Shown: positions 1 to 5,262 of the stretch, one piece after another
Layout of the letters: every line of letters begins with the position of its first letter
How positions within the stretch are numbered: position 1 is the stretch's first letter
NCBI GenBank assembly: GCA_036381125.1
Contig: DASVDK010000294.1
Span: 1-5,262, forward strand
Source of the DNA: DASVDK01 sp036381125 [NCBI: Thermodesulfobacteriota bacterium]
GTDB lineage: Bacteria; DASVDK01
Direction: 5' to 3'
Length of the DNA stretch: 5,262 nt
The notes under the pieces: generated by a model
Databases searched by the model: none
Seen by the model: the letters and a program-made list of their open reading frames with translations, nothing else
Told to the model about the DNA's origin: nothing
Program-made: the position numbers and the translations under genes

Positions 1-828
1 GAGGAGGCCGGACTCCTCGTAGAGGAGCCGCTCGAGGTCTCGAGCCGTCATGCCGTGCCGGTCCATCAGGTAGAGCAGGACGCCCGGGTCGAGCGAGCCG
101 CATCGCGTGCCCATGACCAGGCCGTCCAGGGCGGTGAAGCCCATCGTCGTCGCCACGCTGGCGCCGTCCCGAATGGCGCAGAGGCTCGCGCCGTTGCCGA
201 GGTGCGCGACCACGACGCGCCCGCCCGCCGCCTCGGGCGCAACCGACGGCAGGGCGAAGGTCACGTACTCGTACGAGAGGCCGTGGAAGCCGTAGCGGCG
301 GATGCCCTCGGCCGCGTACGCGCGCGGGAGCGCGAAGGCCCTGGCGACGGGAGGCTGGGTGACGTGGAAGGCCGTGTCGAAGCAGGCCACCTGCGGCACG
401 CCGGGGAGCGCCGAGCGGATGGCCCGGATCGCCTCGGTCTGGTAGGGCTGGTGGAGCGGCGCGAGCGGGACGAGGCGCTCGAGGTCCTCGAGGACGGCGT
501 CGTCCACGAGGACCGGCTGCGCGTAGGACTCGCCGCCGTGGACGATCCGGTGGCCCACCGCGATCGGCGCCGCGCCGTCGGTGTGCGCGCGGAGCCAGGC
601 GACCACCTCGGCGATGGCGCCGGGGTGGCCGCGCGGCATGCCGGCGCTCACCGGGCGGTCGACGAGCGTCCGGCCCGCCGGGTCGGCGACGGCGAAACGC
701 GGCCGGCCCCCGATCCCCTCCACCTGCCCCTGCTCCGCCTGTGCGAGCGTCCCGTCGGGCCCGACGCCGAAGACGCCGAACTTGACGCTCGAGGAGCCCG
801 CGTTGACGACGAGGACCACCTGCGCCAC
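1..828 (-). CDS. ackA: Acetate kinase, N-terminal 276 residues (3' end beyond the window)
   Basis: Acetate kinase transfers the phosphate of acetyl phosphate to ADP, giving acetate and ATP; here it would use the product of the adjacent phosphoketolase. The family usually has about 400 residues, so some 120 C-terminal residues are off the left edge, including the late catalytic Glu. I see the nucleotide-fold start VVLVVNAGSSSVKFGVF (4-20), GHRIVHGG (92-99), APLHQP (123-128), FDTAFH (150-155), RRYGFHGLSY (177-186), HLGNGAS (209-215), and MGTRCGSLDPGV (239-250). N9, R94, D151, H182, H209 and R242 correspond to the known active-site Asn, Arg, Asp, His, His and Arg. The GTG at 828-826 is chosen because it follows the phosphoketolase stop by 13 bp and puts the conserved NAGSSS at the usual distance. 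Alternatives are GTG at 819 (three residues shorter) and GTG at 876 (16 nonconserved residues longer, overlapping xfp). The Shine-Dalgarno match is weak (AGGG), suggesting translational coupling to xfp. Propionate kinase activity is possible but less likely in this context. Confidence 0.5.
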   Translation of the reverse strand, partial: MAQVVLVVNAGSSSVKFGVFGVGPDGTLAQAEQGQVEGIGGRPRFAVADPAGRTLVDRPVSAGMPRGHPGAIAEVVAWLRAHTDGAAPIAVGHRIVHGGESYAQPVLVDDAVLEDLERLVPLAPLHQPYQTEAIRAIRSALPGVPQVACFDTAFHVTQPPVARAFALPRAYAAEGIRRYGFHGLSYEYVTFALPSVAPEAAGGRVVVAHLGNGASLCAIRDGASVATTMGFTALDGLVMGTRCGSLDPGVLLYLMDRHGMTARDLERLLYEESGLL

Positions 829-841
829 GGCCGGCCCTGAG
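829..841 (-). promoter_or_regulatory. xfp-ackA intergenic gap with weak ribosome binding site
   Basis: The 13 bases between the xfp TAG and the ackA GTG read CTCAGGGCCGGCC on the coding strand. The only Shine-Dalgarno-like element is AGGG, about 6 bases before the start. The last 8 bases, GGCCGGCC, are a self-complementary palindrome directly abutting the GTG. There is no room for a promoter or terminator, so ackA is probably cotranscribed with xfp and depends on ribosomes arriving from it. Confidence 0.5.
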
Positions 842-3238
842 CTACCGGGCGCGCGCCCGGACGGCCGCCGCCGCACGCGATTCGGACGCCGAATACGCGC
901 CCCAGGTCCAGTCGCGGATCTCGGGCATGTCCTCTCCGTACGTCGAGATGTACTGCTTGTGCTCGATCAGCCGGTCGCGCAGCGCCTGCCGCGCGTACGC
1001 GGCGATGTAGCCGAGCTTGGGCACCCGGTCGATCACGTCGCCCACCAGGTGGTAGCGGTCGATGTCGTTGCGCACCACCATGTCGAACGGCGTCGTCGTG
1101 GTCCCCTCCTCCTTGTAGCCTCGCACGTGCAGGTTGCCGTGGTTCGTGCGCCGGTACGTGAGCCGGTGGATCAGCCAGGGGTAGCCGTGGAAGGCGAAGA
1201 CGATCGGCTTGTCGGTCGTGAAGAGGCTGTCGAACTCCCTGTCCGAGAGGCCGTGGGGGTGCTCGGTCTTCGGCTGCAGCTTCATGAGGTCGACGACGTT
1301 CACGACGCGGACCTTGAGGTCCGGGAAGTACGTCCTCAGGAGGTCGACCGCCGCGAGCGTCTCGAGGGTCGGGATGTCGCCAGCGCAGGCCATGACGACG
1401 TCCGGCTCGCCGCCGATGTCGTTGCTCGCCCAGTTCCAGATCCCGATGCCGGCCGTGCCGTGCTTCACGGCCGCGTCCATGTCGAGGTACTGGAGCGCCG
1501 GCTGCTTGCCGGCCACGACGACGTTCACGGTGTTGCGGCTCCGCAGGCAGACGTCGGTCACGTACAGGAGCGTGTTCGCGTCGGGCGGCAGGTAGACGCG
1601 GATGATGTCGGGCTTCTTGTTGGTCACGACGTCGATGAAGCCGGGGTCCTGGTGCGAGAAGCCGTTGTGGTCCTGGCGCCAGACGTGGGAGGTGAGCAGG
1701 TAGGTGAGCGAGGCGATGGGAGCCCGCCAGGGGATCTCCTTGCTCGACACCTTGAGCCACTTGGCGTGCTGGTTGAACATCGAGTCGACGATGTGGACGA
1801 AGGCCTCGTACGACGTGAAGATCCCGTGCCGGCCCGTGAGGAGGTAGCCCTCGAGCCAGCCCTGGAGGGTCGTCTCGCTGAGGATCTCCATGGCGCGCCC
1901 GCCGGGGGCGAGGTGCTCGTCGTCCGGCAGCCGCTCGGCGACCCAGGTGCGGTCGGTCGCCTCGAAGACGGCGGAGAGGCGGTTCGAGGCGATCTCGTCC
2001 GGACCGAAGAGGCGGAAGTTCGTGGGGTTCGCCCGCACGACGTCGCGGATGTACCGACCCAGGACGCTCGTCGCCTCGGCCGCCGCCTTGCCCGGCTCGG
2101 GCACGTCGACGGCGTAGCGGCGGAAGTCGGGGAGCCTGAGGTCGCGCAGGAGCAGGCCGCCGTTCGCGTGCGGGTTCGCCCCCATGCGGCGGGTCCCCTT
2201 CGGCGCCAGCGCCTGCAGGCGCGGCACCAGCGCGCCCGCCTCGTCGAACAGCTCCTCCGGCCGGTAGCTCTTCATCCACGCCTCGAGGATCTTCACGTGC
2301 TCGGGCTTCGAGGCCAGCTCCGCGAGCGGCACCTGGTGCGAACGCCAGCTCCCCTCGACCCTCTCGCCGTCGACCACCTCGGGGCCGGTCCAGCCCTTCG
2401 GCGTCCGGAGGACGATCATCGGCCAGCGCGGGCGGTCGGTCCTGCCGTTCGCCCGCGCCTCGTGCTGGATGCGCGCGATCTCGTCGAGCACCCGGTCGAG
2501 CGTCTCCGCCATCTTCTGGTGCATGACCATGGGATCCGACCCCTCGACGAAGTAGGGCCGGTGCCCGTAGCCGACGAGGAGGCTCTCGAGCTCCTCGCGG
2601 CCGATCCTGGCGAGGATCGTCGGGTTGGCGATCTTGTAGCCGTTCAGGTGGAGGATCGGCAGCACGGCGCCGTCGCGCGCGGGGTTGAGGAACTTGTTCG
2701 AGTGCCACGACGCCGCGAGGGGGCCGGTCTCGGCCTCGCCGTCGCCCACCACGCAGGCGACGACGAGGTCGGGGTTGTCGAAGGCGGCGCCGTAGGCGTG
2801 GGCCAGCGAGTAGCCGAGCTCGCCCCCCTCGTTGATGGACCCCGGGACCTCGGGCGCGACGTGGCTCGGGACGCCGCCCGGGAACGAGAACTGCTTGAAG
2901 AGCCGCTTCATCCCCTCGGCGTCCTGCGAGACGCTCGGGTACATCTCGCTGTAGGTCCCCTCGAGGTACGTGTTGGCCACGAGCGCGGGGCCCCCGTGCC
3001 CCGGGCCGGTGACGTAGATCATGTTGAGGTCGCGCTCGTTGATCACGCGGTTCAGGTGGACGTAGACGAAGTTCAGCCCCGGCGTCGTCCCCCAGTGGCC
3101 GAGCAGCCGCGGCTTGATGTGCTCGAGCCGGAGCGGCTCGCGCAGGAGCGGGTTGTCGAGGAGGTAGATCTGGCCGACGGACAGGTAGTTGGCAGCTCGC
3201 CAGTAGGCGTCCATCGCCTCGAGCGTGTCCTTCTCCAT
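842..3238 (-). CDS. xfp: Xylulose-5-phosphate/fructose-6-phosphate phosphoketolase
   Basis: This thiamine diphosphate (TPP) enzyme cleaves xylulose-5-phosphate and/or fructose-6-phosphate with phosphate, giving acetyl phosphate plus glyceraldehyde-3-phosphate or erythrose-4-phosphate. The product is complete at 798 residues, normal for the family (about 780-830). The ATG start is supported by a strong Shine-Dalgarno sequence and by a family-like N-terminus reaching [11 protein letters not shown] (47-57). Visible motifs are GPGHGGPA (78-85), the TPP motif GDGEAETG (165-172) with N199, SWRSHQVPL (297-305), [10 protein letters not shown] (412-421), SETTLQGW (454-461), [12 protein letters not shown] (469-480), [13 protein letters not shown] (522-534), AGKQPA (576-581) and TTTTPFDMV (713-721). 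By recalled alignment with bifidobacterial enzymes, H48, H81, H301, E455, Y477, N525, H529 and K578 match active-site H64, H97, H320, E479, Y501, N549, H553 and K605. N136 lies where I recall a His (H142). Placement beside glucan phosphorylase favours fructose-6-phosphate use, but the sequence does not settle substrate preference. The last 18 residues form an Ala/Arg-rich tail. Confidence 0.5.
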   Translation of the reverse strand: MEKDTLEAMDAYWRAANYLSVGQIYLLDNPLLREPLRLEHIKPRLLGHWGTTPGLNFVYVHLNRVINERDLNMIYVTGPGHGGPALVANTYLEGTYSEMYPSVSQDAEGMKRLFKQFSFPGGVPSHVAPEVPGSINEGGELGYSLAHAYGAAFDNPDLVVACVVGDGEAETGPLAASWHSNKFLNPARDGAVLPILHLNGYKIANPTILARIGREELESLLVGYGHRPYFVEGSDPMVMHQKMAETLDRVLDEIARIQHEARANGRTDRPRWPMIVLRTPKGWTGPEVVDGERVEGSWRSHQVPLAELASKPEHVKILEAWMKSYRPEELFDEAGALVPRLQALAPKGTRRMGANPHANGGLLLRDLRLPDFRRYAVDVPEPGKAAAEATSVLGRYIRDVVRANPTNFRLFGPDEIASNRLSAVFEATDRTWVAERLPDDEHLAPGGRAMEILSETTLQGWLEGYLLTGRHGIFTSYEAFVHIVDSMFNQHAKWLKVSSKEIPWRAPIASLTYLLTSHVWRQDHNGFSHQDPGFIDVVTNKKPDIIRVYLPPDANTLLYVTDVCLRSRNTVNVVVAGKQPALQYLDMDAAVKHGTAGIGIWNWASNDIGGEPDVVMACAGDIPTLETLAAVDLLRTYFPDLKVRVVNVVDLMKLQPKTEHPHGLSDREFDSLFTTDKPIVFAFHGYPWLIHRLTYRRTNHGNLHVRGYKEEGTTTTPFDMVVRNDIDRYHLVGDVIDRVPKLGYIAAYARQALRDRLIEHKQYISTYGEDMPEIRDWTWGAYSASESRAAAAVRARAR
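845..860. repeat. Perfect 16-bp GC palindrome at the 3' end of xfp
   Basis: CCGGGCGCGCGCCCGG reads the same on both strands and lies within the last codons of xfp (residues RARAR plus flanking bases), immediately before the TAG. In the transcript it could fold as a 6-bp GC stem with a 4-base loop. It lacks a following T-run, so it is not an intrinsic terminator. In DNA of about 70% GC such a palindrome is not very rare by chance, so only its position at the gene junction makes it notable. Confidence 0.5.
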
Positions 3239-3241
3239 TGC

Positions 3242-3248
3242 TCACCTC
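3242..3248 (-). promoter_or_regulatory. Strong ribosome binding site of the phosphoketolase gene, overlapping the glgP stop
   Basis: On the minus strand GAGGTGA is a 7-base match to the 16S rRNA anti-Shine-Dalgarno sequence. It sits just upstream of the ATG at 3238, with about 5 bases between GAGGT and the ATG. The glgP TGA (3249-3247) overlaps this motif, so a ribosome ending glgP terminates on the site where xfp initiation begins. This fixes the xfp start and is the typical geometry for translational coupling or reinitiation. Confidence 0.5.
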
Positions 3249-5262
3249 ACCGCTGCCACAGGATCTGGCCCGCCTCGAGCGGGATCGCCGCGTCGGGGTG
3301 CGCCGGCACGGCGCGCGGCGTGTAGTGCCAGGCCGGCCGCGTCGCGGGGATGCGGGCGGCGTAGACGTACCCGGGCTCGGGGCCGGGCAGCCGCGCGCCC
3401 CGCACGAGCGTCTCCCGGGCCGGCGGCTCCCCGTCCTGCGGCTCGGCGTAGAGCTCCACCCGGATCGCGTCGGGGTCCAGGGAGCCGGTGAACAGCTCCA
3501 CGCGGAACGCGTGATGCCCGCCGACCGTATCGACCGAGACGGCGCCGAATCGAAGCGTCCGGAAGTCTCGCGCGAGGTGCCGCTGCCAGTCGGTCAGGCG
3601 GCGGCCGAGGGCCGCCTCGTCGGACGCGCGGCGGCGATAGGCTGCCGCGGCCGGCAGGTAGTGCCGCTCGGTGTACTCGCGCACCGTCCGGTCGGCCGAG
3701 AACCGGAGCGTCAGGCGGGCCATGCTCTCCCGCACGCGGGCGAGCCAGGCGACCGGGATGCCGCGGACGTCCCGGTCGTAGAAGCACGGGACGACGTCGC
3801 GCTCGAGCCGGTCGTAGAGCGCCGCGGCCTCCGCCGCGTCCCGGGACGGGTCGTCGCCTGCCTCGCCGGCGTCGCCGAGCGCCCAGCCCAGGTCCGGCGC
3901 GTACGCCTCGGCCCACCAGCCGTCGAGCGTGGAGAGGTTCAGCCCGCCGTTGGCGAGCACCTTCATCCCGCTCGTGCCGCTTGCCTCGTAGGGTCGGCGC
4001 GGGGTGTTGATCCACACGTCCACACCCTGCACGAGGTACCGGGACAGGAGCACGTCGTGGTCGCCGACGAAGGCGACGCGCGACCGCACCTCGGGCCTCT
4101 CGCGGATGAAGCGCACCCAGGCCTGCACCAGGGCCTGGCCGTCGCGGTCCTGCGGGTGCGCCTTGCCGGCCACGATGAGCTGCACGGGCCGTTCCCGGCT
4201 CGTGAGGAGGCGGACCAGGCGGTCCTCGTCGTGGAGGAGGAGGTCCGGGCGCTTGTACGTCGCGAAGCGGCGGGCGAAGCCGAGGGTGAGCGCCTCCGGG
4301 TCGAACGCCTCGCGGGCCGCGGCGATGTCCCCGTCGTAGGCGCCGGCCGCCGCCAGCTCGCGGGCGACCCGCTCGCGCACGTAGTGGATCAGATTGCGGC
4401 GGTTCTCGGTGCGCATGCGCCAGAGCGCCTCGTCCGGGAGCCGGCGGATGCAGGCCGCCGCGTCCACCGTCGTACCGCCCCAGGGGAACTCGCCGCACGC
4501 CGCCTCCCAGAGCCGCTCGGCCGGGAGCGAGCCCCAGGAGGGGACGTGGACCCCGTTGGTGACGTGCGTCACCGGGACCTCGGCCTCCGGCCAGCGGGGG
4601 AAGATCGGCTGGAAGATCGGCCGGCTCGTCTGCGCGTGGAGGGCGCTCACCGCGTTGACGGCGCCGCTGCCGCGCGCGGCCAGGTAGGCCATGTTGAACG
4701 GCTCGGACGGGTCGTCGGGCCGAGCGCGGCCGAGGGCGAGCAGATCGGCCAGCTCGAGCCCCAGCTCCTGCCGCGCGTAGCGGCCGAGGGCGCGCGCCAC
4801 GAGGTCCGGCGCGAAGCGGTCGAAGCCGGCGGCGACCGGCGTGTGCGTGGTGAAGACGTTGCCGGCGCGGGTGACGGTCAACGCCACGTCGAACGGCTGC
4901 CCGGTCTCCTCCATGAAGCCGCGCGCCCGCTCGAGCACGACCAGCGCGGCGTGCCCCTCGTTGAGGTGGCACACCTCGGGCCGGATCCCGAGGGCGCCGA
5001 GCAGCCGCCAGCCGGCGATACCGAGCACCATCTCCTGCTGCAGGCGCAACTCCGGGCCGCCGCCGTAGAGCTCGCTCGTGATGCCGCGGACGGCCGGCGG
5101 GTTGGCCGGGTCGTTGCTGTCGAGGAGGAGGAGCCGCACCCGCCCGACCGTCGCCTGCCAGGCGCGCAGCCACACCGTGTAGCCCGGCATCGGGATGGCC
5201 AGGCGCACCCACTGGCCGCTCGCGTCCCGCACCGGCGTCACTGGGAGCTGGCCCGGGTCGTT
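3247..5262 (-). CDS. glgP: Alpha-glucan (glycogen/maltodextrin) phosphorylase, GT35 family, 5'-truncated by the window edge
   Basis: This enzyme uses phosphate to release glucose-1-phosphate from the non-reducing ends of alpha-1,4-glucans in the cytoplasm, with pyridoxal phosphate (PLP) as cofactor. The window encodes the last 671 residues and the frame is still open at the edge, starting NDPGQLPVTPVRD. Relatives of the short bacterial/archaeal alpha-glucan phosphorylase branch usually have about 820-860 residues, so roughly 150-200 N-terminal residues are missing. The GTG at 5241-5239 is internal, not a start. Counting from the first in-window codon, I see NEGH (101-104), TTHTPVAAGFDRF (138-150), HVTNGVHVPSW (233-243), GFARRFATYKRP (328-339), AGKAHPQD (365-372), GDHDVLLSRYLVQGVDVW (400-417) and EASGTSGMK (426-434). 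By family analogy K434 is the PLP lysine. Classical E. coli/animal phosphorylases have GTGNMK there, so this is the other branch. A beta-rich segment from about residue 567 to the TGA follows the catalytic part. The stop lies in the ribosome binding site of the phosphoketolase gene. Glycogen versus maltodextrin preference cannot be told. Confidence 0.5.
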   Translation of the reverse strand, partial: NDPGQLPVTPVRDASGQWVRLAIPMPGYTVWLRAWQATVGRVRLLLLDSNDPANPPAVRGITSELYGGGPELRLQQEMVLGIAGWRLLGALGIRPEVCHLNEGHAALVVLERARGFMEETGQPFDVALTVTRAGNVFTTHTPVAAGFDRFAPDLVARALGRYARQELGLELADLLALGRARPDDPSEPFNMAYLAARGSGAVNAVSALHAQTSRPIFQPIFPRWPEAEVPVTHVTNGVHVPSWGSLPAERLWEAACGEFPWGGTTVDAAACIRRLPDEALWRMRTENRRNLIHYVRERVARELAAAGAYDGDIAAAREAFDPEALTLGFARRFATYKRPDLLLHDEDRLVRLLTSRERPVQLIVAGKAHPQDRDGQALVQAWVRFIRERPEVRSRVAFVGDHDVLLSRYLVQGVDVWINTPRRPYEASGTSGMKVLANGGLNLSTLDGWWAEAYAPDLGWALGDAGEAGDDPSRDAAEAAALYDRLERDVVPCFYDRDVRGIPVAWLARVRESMARLTLRFSADRTVREYTERHYLPAAAAYRRRASDEAALGRRLTDWQRHLARDFRTLRFGAVSVDTVGGHHAFRVELFTGSLDPDAIRVELYAEPQDGEPPARETLVRGARLPGPEPGYVYAARIPATRPAWHYTPRAVPAHPDAAIPLEAGQILWQR

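Noticed and set aside
13-27. Inverted repeat CTCCTC-GTA-GAGGAG, a possible hairpin
   Set aside because: It lies inside conserved ackA coding sequence (residues LLYEES), is short and lacks a T-run. It is best explained by codon choice.
55-840. A 261-codon plus-strand frame across the ackA region
   Set aside because: It is antisense to acetate kinase, whose active-site residues are all present in the minus-strand frame. The composition is that of a high-GC shadow.
648-3245. An 865-codon minus-strand frame overlapping xfp
   Set aside because: It is a frameshifted shadow of xfp, very rich in Arg, Ala, Pro and Gly, and lacks family motifs. The true frame has all phosphoketolase motifs and a good ribosome binding site.
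581-3325. A 914-codon open frame on the plus strand, antisense to xfp and the start of ackA
   Set aside because: It lies opposite a complete, motif-rich phosphoketolase. Strong third-position G/C bias removes stops from the antisense frame. Its translation is dominated by Arg, Val, Asp, Glu and His with no recognisable motif.
4599-4622. Tandem 12-base near-repeat (GGAAGATCGGCT then GGAAGATCGGCC)
   Set aside because: It encodes PIFQPIF in the phosphorylase, a segment I recall as similar in relatives. It is therefore not a recent duplication or slippage event.
3242-5212. A 656-codon minus-strand frame overlapping glgP
   Set aside because: It is a shadow of the phosphorylase in another frame with Arg/Gly/Pro-rich composition. 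The frame ending at 3247 carries the GT35 motifs throughout.
5239-5241. GTG as the start codon of the phosphorylase
   Set aside because: The frame continues upstream to the edge with family-like residues (NDPGQLP). Starting here would omit a large part of the conserved N-terminal domain, so the gene is truncated by the window.

Overview
The window holds three minus-strand genes, packed head to tail with gaps of 8 and 13 bp. The DNA is very GC-rich, with G or C at most third codon positions and one GTG start. This composition fits a GC-rich proteobacterial, acidobacterial, Rokubacteria-like or similar environmental bacterium, but the sequence alone does not fix the phylum. I see no RNA gene, mobile element, CRISPR array, origin or terminator, and no stretch of noncoding DNA longer than 13 bp.

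In transcription order (high to low coordinates) the genes are: (1) 5262-3247, the 3' part of an alpha-glucan (glycogen/maltodextrin) phosphorylase whose N-terminus lies beyond the right edge; (2) 3238-842, a complete 798-residue phosphoketolase; (3) 828-1, the first 276 residues of acetate kinase, whose C-terminal third lies beyond the left edge. The promoter must lie outside the window or upstream within the cluster, so transcriptional control cannot be read here.

The three products form a readable pathway. Phosphorolysis of a glucan gives glucose-1-phosphate without spending ATP. After conversion to fructose-6-phosphate by phosphoglucomutase and glucose-6-phosphate isomerase (not in this window), phosphoketolase cleaves the sugar phosphate with inorganic phosphate to acetyl phosphate. 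Acetate kinase then turns acetyl phosphate plus ADP into acetate plus ATP. The arrangement suggests a compact glycogen-to-acetate route that bypasses phosphofructokinase and pyruvate. Each enzyme family is well known, so the interest lies in the linkage, the gene junctions and a few residue-level details rather than in a new system.
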